Below, piece after piece: positions 1 through 9,469 of a stretch of DNA of 64,000 bases (the first letter of the stretch is position 1; the number at the start of each line of letters is the position of its first letter). The notes beneath the pieces were generated by a model. That model had not been told where the DNA came from. It did not search any database and worked only from the letters and a program-made list of their open reading frames with translations. A program made the translations under genes and the position numbers. The stretch lies in assembly GCA_002721995.1 (NCBI GenBank), contig PBMF01000025.1:120964-184963 (forward strand), in the 5' to 3' direction. The stretch comes from Chloroflexota bacterium. GTDB taxonomy: Bacteria; Chloroflexota; Dehalococcoidia; Lucifugimonadales; UBA3495.

Positions 1-116
1 GGCTGGGGCGTTTTTTGCGCCAGGTCTGATTGACCGCCACGGGTGCGTGTGCTGTAATGCCAGATGCTCTCGTTCCTGCCGGGACGATGGCACACCGCCT
101 GAAAACTGGAGGCCCC

Positions 117-1127
117 ATGAAGTTATTAACCTATGATGCTGGAAATGGCCCCCGCTGCGGCGTCTTGGACGACGGCCAAGTGGTGGACGTTAGCGCTCTG
201 GTCGGCAACGGTCAGGTGCTGCGGGATGTGAAAGCGCTGCTGGAAACGGGAGACTCGGCCATCGACCGGGTCCGCGACGCACTGGCCAAATGCAACGATG
301 CCCAGCGCACCCCCCTGGCCGATGCAAAGCTGCTCTCCCCGGTATTGCAGCCGCCCACCATCAGAGATTTCATCGTCTACGAAGAGCACGCCAGCAACCA
401 GGGCACCCGTGAACCCGCCGAGGTCTGGTACCGCATGCCCGTGTTCTATTTCTCCAACCCACTGTGTGTCTTCGGCACTGATGCCGAGATTCCCTTCCCG
501 GCCGCGTCGGAGCAGTTCGACTATGAGCTGGAGATAGGCTGCATCATCGGAAAGGAAGGCCGGAACGTGTCCGCGGCCGACGCCATGGAGCATGTGGCCG
601 GGTTCACCCTTTTCAACGACTGGAGCGCCCGGGACCTGCAGGTGGACGAGATGGCCTTCGGCCTTGGCCCCGCCAAGGGCAAGGACACAGCGTCGTCCGT
701 GGGCCCCTGGCTGGTTACCACCGATGAACTGGCGCCCTTCCTGAAGGACGGCAGACTGACTCTGAATTGTGAAGTCAGGGTGAACGGCGAACATTGGCTC
801 CGCGACGGCGCCGCCGAGCATGCCTATCATTCCTTCGAAGACATGATTGAACGGGCCTCCATGGACAGCCGCATCGTCCCTGGTGATGTCATCGGCAGCG
901 GGACCGTGGGAGGCGGCTCCATCAGGGAGGCCATCCGCAAGGGCTATGAGTCCGCCCGCTTCCTGGAGCCAGGCGACGTGGTGGAACACGAGGTTGAAAA
1001 CATCGGTGTGCTGCGGGGCACCATCGGCCCCAAGCCCAAGCTGGACCCCAGCTACCGCTACCAGGTCAAGAACCCATCGCCGATGCCCGAGCGGGGAATA
1101 TCCAAGGACTACAAGTACCAGCGCTAA
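117..1127 (+). CDS. Fumarylacetoacetate hydrolase (FAH) family protein
   Basis: FAH-superfamily protein of 336 aa. Members are cytoplasmic, metal-dependent enzymes that cleave, decarboxylate or hydrate 2-oxo and 1,3-dicarbonyl acids at the end of aromatic or sugar-acid catabolism. Seen: the acidic metal-site stretch DYELEIGCIIG (from residue 135), the FNDWSARDLQ motif (from residue 166) and a late GGGS loop. An open frame extends upstream to position 30, but the ATG at 117 has a GGAGG five bases upstream and starts the typical FAH N-terminus MKLLTYD. It sits 33 bp before an esterase on the same strand, which suggests a two-gene operon. The exact substrate cannot be read from sequence. Confidence 0.88.
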   Translation: MKLLTYDAGNGPRCGVLDDGQVVDVSALVGNGQVLRDVKALLETGDSAIDRVRDALAKCNDAQRTPLADAKLLSPVLQPPTIRDFIVYEEHASNQGTREPAEVWYRMPVFYFSNPLCVFGTDAEIPFPAASEQFDYELEIGCIIGKEGRNVSAADAMEHVAGFTLFNDWSARDLQVDEMAFGLGPAKGKDTASSVGPWLVTTDELAPFLKDGRLTLNCEVRVNGEHWLRDGAAEHAYHSFEDMIERASMDSRIVPGDVIGSGTVGGGSIREAIRKGYESARFLEPGDVVEHEVENIGVLRGTIGPKPKLDPSYRYQVKNPSPMPERGISKDYKYQR

Positions 1128-1160
1128 CGCCCCTCCAGGCGGGTGTATCCAGGAGGAATC

Positions 1161-1991
1161 ATGGCCGCGGTGAGTTACGACCCAAATGGGGTCTGCGAAA
1201 TAGAAGTACGGGATCTGGAGTACCAGCGGGGTATGTTGGTGCGTGTCTACCGGCCCAAAGGGCCCGGGCCATTCCCTGCCATGTTGGACATCCACGGCGG
1301 TGTCTGGAGTATCGGCGACCGCACCGCCTCAGAGGTCATGGACCAGGCGGTGGCTGAGAGCGGAGTGGTGGTGGCGGCCCTGGATTTCAGGTTGGCCCCC
1401 GACCATGCCTATCCGGCCCAGGTGCAGGACATAAATCTGGGAATCAGGTGGTTGAAGTCCCGGGCCGCAGACTTTGGCGGAGTCCCTGAGACAGTGGGGG
1501 TATTTGGATGTTCCAGCGGCGGTCACAGCGCGTTTCTCTGCGGCATGAGGCCCGGTCACCCGGAGTACGCAGCGCTGGACCTCGCCGGCTCTCAGGTGGA
1601 TGCGACGGTGAAATACGTGGTCGCCGGATGGCCGATCGTTGATCCGTTCGCCCGTTACCAGTACGCCCAGGAGGGCGGCAAGGACAGGCTGGTGGAGCTT
1701 TCCGAAGGGTATTTCCTGACCACCGATGCCATGAAAGAGGGAAACCCGTTTCAGATGCTCCGGAGGGGCGAGAAAGTTGAACTGCCCCCCGCATTGATTA
1801 TCCAGGGTACGGCCGACGAAAACCTGCCCGTGCTGGTCACCGAGGAGTTCGTGACCGCCTATAAAGCCGCGGGCGGAGACATCGATTTGGAGATGTTCCC
1901 CGGTATGCCCCACGCCTTTGGCGTCCAGCCTGGCCCAGAGACGGATCGCGCAGTGGCCCTGATGAAGCAGTTCATCGCCCAGGTGCTCTAG
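1161..1991 (+). CDS. Alpha/beta hydrolase, HSL-type esterase
   Basis: Carboxylesterase/lipase-like alpha/beta hydrolase of 276 aa. The hormone-sensitive-lipase (family IV) marks are visible: the oxyanion motif HGG at residues 45-47, the nucleophile elbow GCSSGG with Ser118, an acid in GTADEN and a late PHAFG histidine. It would hydrolyse ester bonds in the cytoplasm; there is no signal peptide. An in-frame codon at 1143 is possible, but the ATG at 1161 follows an AGGAGG with good spacing and is preferred. It lies directly after the FAH gene, so the pair may hydrolyse an ester and then the resulting acylpyruvate; that coupling is inference. Confidence 0.87.
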   Translation: MAAVSYDPNGVCEIEVRDLEYQRGMLVRVYRPKGPGPFPAMLDIHGGVWSIGDRTASEVMDQAVAESGVVVAALDFRLAPDHAYPAQVQDINLGIRWLKSRAADFGGVPETVGVFGCSSGGHSAFLCGMRPGHPEYAALDLAGSQVDATVKYVVAGWPIVDPFARYQYAQEGGKDRLVELSEGYFLTTDAMKEGNPFQMLRRGEKVELPPALIIQGTADENLPVLVTEEFVTAYKAAGGDIDLEMFPGMPHAFGVQPGPETDRAVALMKQFIAQVL

Positions 1992-2043
1992 CGGCCGGTT
2001 AGCCTCTCTGCTGCTGGGGCTGGGCCAGAATGCGGTCGCTGAG

Positions 2044-2313
2044 CTATTTGCCGGCCTCTTCACGGGAAGCGAAGGTGGGCTCAAGCTCCATTTGGACCAG
2101 AGCTGATTTGTTGTCGGGCAGCCGTTCTTCCACCAAAGCTGCCACGTGGTTCGCGGCCATACAGATCCTTTCCAAGTCCGGGCGAATGTCCATCTGGCGG
2201 TCCGACTCAACATCCTCCTGGATCAATTAGATGTAGCCGATGATCGAGTGCAGAAAAGTCCTCAGCTCGTGGTTGATGTTGTGTTCGCGGTTTCCTTGTC
2301 GGGGCATGGTCAT
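2044..2313 (-). pseudogene. Orphan HisKA-domain protein, in-frame stop
   Basis: Short gene of about 89 codons whose ATG (2313) overlaps the TGA of the upstream receiver gene by one base, a translationally coupled arrangement. The reading frame encodes a histidine-kinase dimerisation/phosphoacceptor segment (motif NHELRTFLHSIIGY, then a helical stretch). A TAA at 2227-2229 falls right after the H-box, and the same frame then stays open to 2044. No ATPase domain follows, so even the intact form would have been a phosphotransfer-like or inhibitor fragment of a kinase. It is the third disrupted gene in a row in this operon. Confidence 0.6.
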
Positions 2314-2686
2314 CAGGCAGCTTTCCTTTCCAGTAGAGATTCGATCTTCGTCAGCAGGCGGAAGAGGTCGATTGGCTTGGTGTCGTATTCGTCGCAGTCC
2401 ACTTCCAGGGCCCGTTCCCGGTCGCCGGCCATGGCATGGGAGGTCAATGCGATCACAGGGATCCCCTTGGTCTCCTTGGAGCCCTTGATGATCCGTGTGG
2501 CTTCCCAGCCGTCGATGTTGGGCAGGCTCATATCCATGAGAATCAGGTCTGGGCAGTCCGATTTGGCTTTGGCCACGCCCTCGCGGCCATCGACGGCGAT
2601 GGTAGTCTCGTAGCCCTTTCGTTGCGACGACGAGTAAGCATGTCGCGGTTCATCTCGTTGTCTTCAACCAGAAGCAGCTTGGTCAT
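2313..2686 (-). pseudogene. CheY-like response regulator, 1-bp deletion
   Basis: Single-domain receiver of about 124 codons. The start MTKLLLVEDNE carries the acidic pair of the receiver fold; the later frame has the phospho-acceptor Asp in LILMDMSLP, the conserved Thr/Ser in IALTSHAM and the Lys in DTKPID. The two halves are in different frames. Near 2626 one base is missing: adding one nucleotide after the second CGT codon yields the continuous sequence TRRLQRKGYETT. There is a GAGAGG ribosome site ahead of the ATG. It would have received phosphate from the adjacent kinase; with no output domain it was probably a DivK/CheY-type relay. Confidence 0.75.
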
Positions 2687-2689
2687 TGG

Positions 2690-5228
2690 TTCCTCTCTTT
2701 TTCTTCTTGTGTTTCGTTGCGGACGCCCGTGTGGTCCATAACCGCCCACACACCTGGGCGAGATCTGCACTCTCTTTGAAATCTCGCTTACATCCGAGCC
2801 AGTGGGGCTGCTTTCCAGGATTCTCTCCCTCGGTTTTTCGGGCTCAACGCTCGCTTCGGGAGCATCCACCACCGGCCCATCGATGTGGGTGGGCAAGGCC
2901 AACACGAAGGTTGATCCCATCCCCAAGGCGGTGTCCAGGGAAATCGTCCCACCCATCATCTGGCTGAAGCTGCGGCAGAGGCTGAGGCCCAATCCGCTTC
3001 CGCCGTATTTGCGGACGGTTGATGAGTCGGCCTGGGTGAAGGGTTGGAACAGATTTTGGGCGGCGCTGGGTGTCATTCCGATGGTCGGTGTGCATATCCC
3101 CGACTTCGTTGCTCCAATCTACGGTCAATTCGTTGCGGTTCCTCTGGATCAACGTCCCGGAGATGGCCTCCACCTCCTCAATCATGGATGAGACCGCGAA
3201 GTCCTCGATCAACAGTTCCATCTTGCCCGCCTCAACCCTGGCCAGATCGAGGATGTCGTTAACCAGCGTGAGAAGGTGCCTGCCGGAGGCGATGATGCGG
3301 TCTAGGTCAGGCACAATGGCGGTGTTTCCGTCCTCGGTGGCCTCATCGATCAAAAGCTCGCTGTACCCGATCACGGCGTTCAAGGAAGTGCGCGGCTCGT
3401 GGCTCATGTTGGCCAGGAATTGGCTTTTGGCGGCTTCCTCGGCGATATCCCAGGTCTTCTCCAGCTCGAGGGTTCGCTCCAAGACCAGGTTCTCCAGTTC
3501 GTCATGGGCGCGCAGCAGCTCGGTCTGGGCCTCCTGACGTTCGGCGAATATCTGGGCGTTGGCGATGGCGCCGGCCACCTGGTCGGCCACCGCCCGGGCG
3601 ACTGTGGTTTCACTTTCCGAGTAGGGCATTTCTTCCACTGGGGCGAACACCAGGACACCGATCACCCGGTCCCTGGAAAACAGGGGCACTCCCAGCACGG
3701 AGTGGAACCCGGCTGCGGCGATTGGGGAGACGGTGGGATATTTGCCCTCGATGGCGTCTTGGTCTTTGAACGTCTCAACGATGCAGTCGCGCCGCTTGGA
3801 CACAGCACCCACAAAGGTTTTCTCCAGGTCAAGAGTGGTGCCCCGTCTTAGGTAGGGGACGAACTGGTCTGAGACATAGTCGACGCGCTGTTTTTCCTGG
3901 TTGCGGTCCAAGATTGAGACCGCCAGCCAGTCGAACCGGATCACCTTACGCACCTCTTGGGTGAAGGCGCTGTAAACGTCTTCCAGGTCCAGAGTCGATG
4001 TGAGAATCCGGCCGATGGTGGCGTTTACCGCGTTTTGGTCGGCCAGGTGCCTCTGTTGTTCTTCACTCAAGACCAACGCCGCTTCCGCCTGTTCCCGGTT
4101 GGAGATCATCTCATTGAAGGCGGACCCCAGCAGGCCAATCTCATCGTTGGAAGTCGCATCCACCCTGACGGATAGATCGCCCTCTGCCACCTTGTTCGTG
4201 GCCGCAACAAGCACGTTCACGGGATGGGATATCCGCTTGTAGACCAGAAGCGCCCCACCGCACACAAAACTCAGGCCTACGAGCAGGAGCAGCAGGGTGA
4301 CCTTGTTGGTCTGGGAGTCGATGGCGTGGACGGCGTCCTTGGCCTCCATCATCTGGAGATGGACCGGCACCAGGACCTCTTGGGTAAGTATCCGCATCAG
4401 TTCGTCCCTCTTTGTGAGGTACTCTCTCAGGTTGGTCTCGGTCTGGTCGTGGAGGTCCAATAGCTGGGCTACCGTTGCCTCGGCATTGCTGAACAGATCT
4501 TCCAGGTCCTGCGCCAGTTGGTGATCTTCCTCGGTCTCGGCCAGGCCATTGCAGCGCTGCATTGCTGCGTAGAATTCTTAGGAGTGCTGGTCTATGGAAT
4601 CTCGTTTGGCCTGCGATGGGGAGCGGAGATACGCGGCGACCTTACTATTGATCTCCGCTATCGCGGTCTCCATGACCTGGAGTTGGACCAGCTGCAACGC
4701 CCCGCAGGTGGAATGGAGGGCCATATTCTGACCGATGTTGATGGAGGAGAGTGATGCCAGGGCCTCGAAGTCCATCTCTAGAGACATCCACAGGCCGTGC
4801 TTCCTCTCGGCCAGGCCCATTAGCCGCCGGCTGTCCTCCTGGTACCCTAAGGAGACCTCGTCCAGAGGGCCGGAGACCTGGTCAAGCTCTTCCTGGGTGC
4901 CCAGGCGTAAGTATTCCCTTTGGAAACGGCCGAATTGGGACGTGGACTCGGTGATCAGCATTCGAATCTCGGGGCTGGGAGACCGGAGGTATTCCAGTAT
5001 GCCCTTCTCCGTTTCCACTGAGGTTAGCTGCATCTCGAAGGCAACGGTCCGCTTGGGCTCCAGGCTCTGCACGATGTTTTCCGTCTTACGGTCCACGGCG
5101 CCTGCCTGCCAGAATGACATGCCCGCGGCAGCAAAAAAGAGGGCTAGGAAAAGCGCTAGCCCCAACACCAACTTGATTGCAATGGGATTTCGCAATTCCC
5201 AGCCCTTGATGGTCCGTTGGCCGGCCAA
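2690..5228 (-). pseudogene. Membrane sensor histidine kinase, nonsense plus internal deletion
   Basis: Large sensor kinase. In order: TM1 (IAIKLVLGLALFLALFF), a long helical extracytoplasmic sensor, TM2 (VTLLLLLVGLSFVCGGALL), HAMP, GAF, HisKA (SHEPRTSLNAVIGY, a degenerate H-box) and an HATPase C-terminus (GSGLGLSLC). There are two lesions. A TAA at 4578-4580 lies in the sensor domain with the frame open on both sides. At about 3090 the HisKA/ATPase linker GDMHTD joins straight to the G1-box residues IGMTPS in another frame, so roughly 46 codons including the N-box are gone. The ATPase frame then runs without a stop into the receiver start. The kinase cannot be functional as read. The apparent start is TTG at 5228. 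Confidence 0.8.
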
Positions 5229-5286
5229 AGTTTTCGCGGTTTGGCCCCGCAGTGGCCCGAAAGATATCGGAAAATCACAGCGGATG

Positions 5287-5316
5287 AAGGCCTCTGAGAG
5301 TGGTAGAGGCCTTTTT
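5287..5316 (+). terminator. AGGCCTCT hairpin with T-run
   Basis: Perfect 8-bp stem AGGCCTCT/AGAGGCCT around a short loop, followed on the plus strand by TTTT. Both neighbours are on the minus strand, so its orientation is unexpected. It may block antisense readthrough or act bidirectionally below the MFS gene. Confidence 0.5.
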
Positions 5317-5381
5317 CGAAGGTATCAACGGGACAGGTTAAGTTCAAGGGCAGAGGTGTGGGGCATGGGCTTGGGGGATGG

Positions 5382-6614
5382 CTATTCCAGCCGGCGTATC
5401 TTGGGCAGGCCAACCGCCGCGGCGAGACTGATTCCGGCCAGCGCCGCGCCGTTGACCAAGAGGGCGCCCTGGGCGCCCAGGGCGGAGGCCAGACCGCCCA
5501 CACCCACATGGCCCATCGGCGCGACGCCGATGCTGAGTACCCAGGAGCCCATGGCCCGACCCCGCTGCTCATCGGGGACGTTGGACTGCATCAACGTCTT
5601 ATACAGTGTGTCCACAGACATGGCGCAGGCGTTGACCGCGGCCAGGACCACGATGAACAAAACCAGGGCGGTTGAGATCGAAAAACCCATAAGCCCCACT
5701 CCGAACGCTCCGGCGATGAGAAACATGAGCAGGCCCTTGCGCCGGAAGTCACGCAGGTTGGCCAGGAGCAGCAGCCCCAGCAGCCCGCCCGCCTGCCTCA
5801 CCGCCGTCAGGTAGCCCAGACCCACCGGCCCCACGTCCAGCACTTCCTTGGCGAAGACCGGCAGCAGGGTCATATGGCTGAAGCCCAGCACTTCGGTGAT
5901 GGAGGCCAACGCCATGAGGACGATCAACACCCGGTTTTGGGCCAAGAAATGGAAGTATCCTGTCAGGTTTTGGAGCACCGGCTCGGGCTGGGGCTGTACC
6001 GTGTTGGTGGAGCGTCCGATTATCAGCAACACCCCCGCCGACCCGAGATAGCTGCCGGCGATGGCCATGTACTGCCAACCGGCTCCTACCGCTTCGATCA
6101 GCGCGCCCGATATGACCGCTCCCACGATGCCACCGGCCTGCATGCTCATCTGATTCAGCGAAAGGCCGTTCAGGGCGTGCTCGGGTCCGACTATGTCATA
6201 GGTGTAGGCCTGGCGGGCGGTCATGGTGAAGGCGAAGGAACAGCCGCCTGCAGCCACCAACGCGATGACGATCCAGACGTTGGGGTCGCCCGCGATCAAC
6301 AACATGGCCATGATCACTGAGACCGCGGTACTGGCCAGGGCGCTGATGATCAAGAACGTCCGCCTTTCCAGCCAGTCGGCGATGGCCCCGGAGAGGACTC
6401 CCAGGAAGAACAGGGGCGCCATGCGCGCGCCGGCCGCCACTCCGACCATGAAAGCGGAGTCGGTGATGTCGAAGACCAGCCAGCCCACGGCCACATATTC
6501 CATGCCCGTGCCCAGGGAATAGCACAGTGTGGAGGCCCAGAAAAGACGGAAGTCGCGGAAGCGCAGGGACACGGCCCAGGCCCAAGCGTGACCGGCGTTG
6601 GTGGAAGGGGTCAT
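5382..6614 (-). CDS. MFS transporter, DHA3/enterobactin-exporter type
   Basis: Major facilitator of 410 aa with about twelve hydrophobic segments and the loop signature DWLERRTFL after TM2. The N-terminal pattern FRDFRLFWASTLCYSLGTGM and overall length fit the MFS_3/DHA3 drug or metabolite exporter subfamily. It would be an inner-membrane proton-coupled exporter. The ATG at 6614 has only a weak AGGG upstream. It is divergent from the monooxygenase at 6732, with a 117-bp shared promoter region. A second carrier of the same subfamily lies at about 24.2 kb. Substrate unknown. Confidence 0.85.
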   Translation of the reverse strand: MTPSTNAGHAWAWAVSLRFRDFRLFWASTLCYSLGTGMEYVAVGWLVFDITDSAFMVGVAAGARMAPLFFLGVLSGAIADWLERRTFLIISALASTAVSVIMAMLLIAGDPNVWIVIALVAAGGCSFAFTMTARQAYTYDIVGPEHALNGLSLNQMSMQAGGIVGAVISGALIEAVGAGWQYMAIAGSYLGSAGVLLIIGRSTNTVQPQPEPVLQNLTGYFHFLAQNRVLIVLMALASITEVLGFSHMTLLPVFAKEVLDVGPVGLGYLTAVRQAGGLLGLLLLANLRDFRRKGLLMFLIAGAFGVGLMGFSISTALVLFIVVLAAVNACAMSVDTLYKTLMQSNVPDEQRGRAMGSWVLSIGVAPMGHVGVGGLASALGAQGALLVNGAALAGISLAAAVGLPKIRRLE

Positions 6615-6731
6615 AGCGCCATTTCCCTGGGTGCCGTCCTGCTATATACTCGCCGTGCCCAACCGGGCCCGGGCGTGGGGATGGTCAAGTCCGCCTGAAC
6701 TGACTTTGAATTTTGGGAGCCGAAATCTGTC

Positions 6732-7781
6732 ATGAAGTTCGCTCTATTCATTCTGGCATCCTGGGCCGAGCAGGACGCCTCCCACCAGAGCCGCATCTAC
6801 GGCGAGGCCGTGGAGCAGATTCAATACGCCGAGGAGCTGGGGTTCGATTCGGTCTGGATCGCCGAACACCATTCCAGCCGCTACGGGATCTTCCCGACGC
6901 TGATGCCCATCCTGACATATATCGCCGGTCAGACCAAGACCATCAGGCTGGGCGCGGGTGTCAGTGTGCTTCCCTTCTACAACCCTATCTTCCTGGCCGA
7001 AGAGGCCGCCATGCTGGACGTGTTGAGCAACGGCCGCCTGGATTTCGGCGTCGGCCGGGGCTCGGCGGACTATGAGTACGGCAACTTCAAGATCGACTTC
7101 GAGTCGCGGGACACCCGTTTCCGGGAGGTCTTGGACATCATCCTCGGCCTGTGGACCACCGGCGATTTCACCTACCACGGCGAATACTACCAGGTGGACG
7201 GATTGACCATAGCGCCCAAGCCACTGCAAAAACCCCATCCGCCGGTGCACATGGCCGTTTCCCGCACCGCCGCCAGCATCGACGTGGCCGTGGAGCGGGA
7301 CATGCCCGTGCTGACCAGCTTCTTCACGCCCCAGAAGGACACTCTGGACCTCATTGACCTCTACGTGGAACGCTGCGCCGCCACAGGTAAGCAGTCCCGG
7401 CTGGCGGACATGCCCTTCTTCCGGTTCCTGCACCTGTCCGATGACCCGAAGAAAGCGGTGGAGACGCCCAGGGACGCCCTGACCTGGGTGCGGGACCTGA
7501 GCACCTACCGGCGTACGCTGACCCAGGGCGACGAGATAAACGTGGACCTGGACCATTGGAAGACCATCAGGCCCGAGGAGCCGCCCAGCTACGAGTTCGA
7601 TCTGGAGAACAACGTCTACTTCTGCACGCCCGAGGACTGCGTCGGGCGCATCAAGAATCTGAAGGCCAACCACAACATCGACTACTTTGGCGCCGCCTTT
7701 TCCTTCGGCAGTTTGAAACACGCCGATGCCATGGCCAGCATGAAACTGTTCGCGGACCAGGTAATGCCCCAATTTAAATAG
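6732..7781 (+). CDS. LLM-class flavin-dependent oxidoreductase (1)
   Basis: Luciferase-like monooxygenase of 349 aa. The beta-barrel start MKFALFILASW, the IAEHHSSRYGIFPTLMP segment, the flavin-binding LGAGVSVLPFYNP strand and the DFGVGRGS loop are all typical of bacterial luciferase-type oxygenases using FMNH2 or F420H2. Length matches the single-domain LLM family. It would insert one oxygen into an organic substrate (for example sulfonate desulfonation or Baeyer-Villiger-like oxidation) in the cytoplasm; cofactor and substrate cannot be told apart here. Divergent from an MFS exporter and convergent with a second LLM gene. Confidence 0.9.
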   Translation: MKFALFILASWAEQDASHQSRIYGEAVEQIQYAEELGFDSVWIAEHHSSRYGIFPTLMPILTYIAGQTKTIRLGAGVSVLPFYNPIFLAEEAAMLDVLSNGRLDFGVGRGSADYEYGNFKIDFESRDTRFREVLDIILGLWTTGDFTYHGEYYQVDGLTIAPKPLQKPHPPVHMAVSRTAASIDVAVERDMPVLTSFFTPQKDTLDLIDLYVERCAATGKQSRLADMPFFRFLHLSDDPKKAVETPRDALTWVRDLSTYRRTLTQGDEINVDLDHWKTIRPEEPPSYEFDLENNVYFCTPEDCVGRIKNLKANHNIDYFGAAFSFGSLKHADAMASMKLFADQVMPQFK

Positions 7782-7807
7782 GGGCCGCCGTCTCCGGCAG
7801 CCCCTAT
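7778..7807. terminator. Convergent hairpin between two LLM genes
   Basis: Inverted repeat ATAGGGGCCGCCG/CGGCAGCCCCTAT with one mismatch and a 4-nt loop. It includes the TAG stop of the plus-strand gene and sits 27 bp beyond the stop of the minus-strand gene. There is no T-run, so it is either a factor-assisted bidirectional terminator or a 3'-end stabiliser. Confidence 0.55.
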
Positions 7808-7833
7808 CAAGTGTTCACCCGAACGGCGTTGGC

Positions 7834-8964
7834 TTACTTGAACTTGGGGATGACCTTGTCGCTCAAGATGCGTATGGAATTCATCACCACGTCACGGGGT
7901 ACCGAAGACGTCCAGTTGGTCTCGAACATGATCTCATCGGTGCCGTACTGCTCGCGGAGCACCTCGATCTTGTCCACCACTTCCTCCGCGGTCCCGAAGA
8001 GGTTCACTTCTTGGGTGGTCTCGGGGCTGGCCGACCCTGCGTCGGTGCTCCCGATGCCGATCCGGCCATTGAAGTAGCGCCTGGCCAGGTCCAGCAATAT
8101 CTCGCTCTGCTCGTCGGCCTTTTCCTTGGTATCGGCCAGCAGGGTGGGAATGCGCACCACGGTGGTCGGTTCGCCGGGGTGTCCGGCCTCCTTCCAGGCC
8201 TGGCGGTAGCTGGCTACGTCCTTCAGTTGTTGGGTGGTGCCGCGTAGATTGTGGGTGGAGCTTCCCGCGCCGATGGCGATCTTATAGCCCATCTTTCCCA
8301 TGGGTATGAAGCTTTCCTGACTGTCCACCGGCAGGACCATGGGAGGATAAGGCTTCTGGTAGGGCTTGGGGATGGATAGGTACGGTTCGTAGAACGGAGG
8401 ATAGTTGTAGTACTTCCCTTCGAAACCGGAGAAGTGGTCCTCCGTCCAGAGCTGCTTCATGACTTCCAAGAACTCATAGAAGTAGTCACGGCGCTCGTCG
8501 GAGCCCCGGGAGCGGGCGCCGGCGCCGTAGTAGAAGCGGCCCTTGCTGACCTGGTCGATGATGGAAATCTGCTCGGCGACCTGGAACGGGTCGTCCAACA
8601 TCAGATTGTCGAAGGCGTACCTCTCATGGGGCAGGGCCCTTTCTGAGAGCTCCTCGCCCTCCAGCTTCATCAACGGACGGTGAATCGAGGAGCCGATGCG
8701 CAGGTTCTTGGTCCTCGCGGCGATCACCGCGGAAAGCATCAACACCTGAGGGTCCATGCTGGCCTGGGTGGAGAAATGCCCGCCGCCGAGCCAGATGTAG
8801 TCCCAGCCCGCGGCTTCGATGGTATCGACCTGCTCGAAGTTCTTGTCGTAGGCTTCCGACTCCAGGAGTTCGCCGCCGTCGTATTCTGGGTCCCAGGGCA
8901 CCTTTCCGCCGGAATAAACGGCGTTCCAGGTGTCAAACAGTCCAAAATCCATTGTTCCTGCCAT
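7834..8964 (-). CDS. LLM-class flavin-dependent oxidoreductase (2)
   Basis: Luciferase-like monooxygenase of 376 aa. The substrate-barrel pattern is clear: MDFGLFDTWN, the WDYIWLGGGHFSTQASMDPQVL segment, RIGSSIHRPL and KGRFYYGAGARS. Last gene of a minus-strand run (VOC, TIM-barrel epimerase, VOC, LLM) with gaps of 9, 20 and 44 bp, so probably one transcript from about 10.7 kb. The ATG at 8964 follows GGATGGAG. In such an operon it would oxygenate a substrate whose product is reshaped by the two VOC proteins and the epimerase; that pathway order is inference. Confidence 0.88.
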   Translation of the reverse strand: MAGTMDFGLFDTWNAVYSGGKVPWDPEYDGGELLESEAYDKNFEQVDTIEAAGWDYIWLGGGHFSTQASMDPQVLMLSAVIAARTKNLRIGSSIHRPLMKLEGEELSERALPHERYAFDNLMLDDPFQVAEQISIIDQVSKGRFYYGAGARSRGSDERRDYFYEFLEVMKQLWTEDHFSGFEGKYYNYPPFYEPYLSIPKPYQKPYPPMVLPVDSQESFIPMGKMGYKIAIGAGSSTHNLRGTTQQLKDVASYRQAWKEAGHPGEPTTVVRIPTLLADTKEKADEQSEILLDLARRYFNGRIGIGSTDAGSASPETTQEVNLFGTAEEVVDKIEVLREQYGTDEIMFETNWTSSVPRDVVMNSIRILSDKVIPKFK

Positions 8965-9008
8965 GCTGTCACTCCATCCTTGATTTTCGAATTGGGTCCA
9001 GCGATCTG

Positions 9009-9449
9009 CTAGGCTTGCTGGGCAAGCTCTTCAATCGTGGGTTCGGGCATACCGGCGGCCCAGGTTGGGTCGCGCAGCTCCAATTTGTTGCCGCTGGGGT
9101 CGTAGAAATAGAGTTCCCGGCCGGTGAAGAATCCCTGGGCGCGGTGCACCAGGGTGTCGATGGGCACCTGGCGGTCCAAGAACAGTTTACAGGCCTTCTT
9201 CAAGGTCTCGGTGCTCACGGTGAATGAATGGTGCACGTGCTCTTCGGATTGTAGAGCAACGTCCACGGGGTTCTTCCGCTCGCAGAGGAGGATGCTATGC
9301 TCGGCGACCTTGAAACAGGTCATCCGCGAGTTGCCCAACCGGCCCACATGCTCCAGACCCAGGAACTCGCCGTAGAACTCCTCGGACTCCTCCAGGTTGT
9401 TCACCGGGATGGACCAATGGGTAACGTCTTCCACGCTGAGAAGCCCCAT
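9009..9449 (-). CDS. VOC family protein (glyoxalase/dioxygenase fold) (1)
   Basis: VOC-superfamily protein of 146 aa with paired beta-alpha-beta-beta-beta modules: an N-terminal THWSIPVNNLEESEEFY, and a C-terminal YFYDPSGNKLELRDP containing the usual metal-ligand glutamate. His in the first strand (VTHW), His in the HHSF stretch and the late Glu are plausible metal ligands. Family members are glyoxalases, extradiol dioxygenases, epimerases or resistance proteins. Strong GGAGGAGG ribosome site before the ATG at 9449. Co-operonic with an epimerase-type TIM barrel and a monooxygenase. Confidence 0.85.
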   Translation of the reverse strand: MGLLSVEDVTHWSIPVNNLEESEEFYGEFLGLEHVGRLGNSRMTCFKVAEHSILLCERKNPVDVALQSEEHVHHSFTVSTETLKKACKLFLDRQVPIDTLVHRAQGFFTGRELYFYDPSGNKLELRDPTWAAGMPEPTIEELAQQA

Positions 9450-9469
9450 GTCAGCCTCCTCCAGATCCT

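Noticed and set aside
126-1295. 389-codon open frame on the minus strand opposite the FAH gene
   Set aside because: GC-rich antisense shadow of the FAH gene. The composition is His/Gly/Val-rich without domain signature, and the plus-strand gene has a clear ribosome site and motifs.
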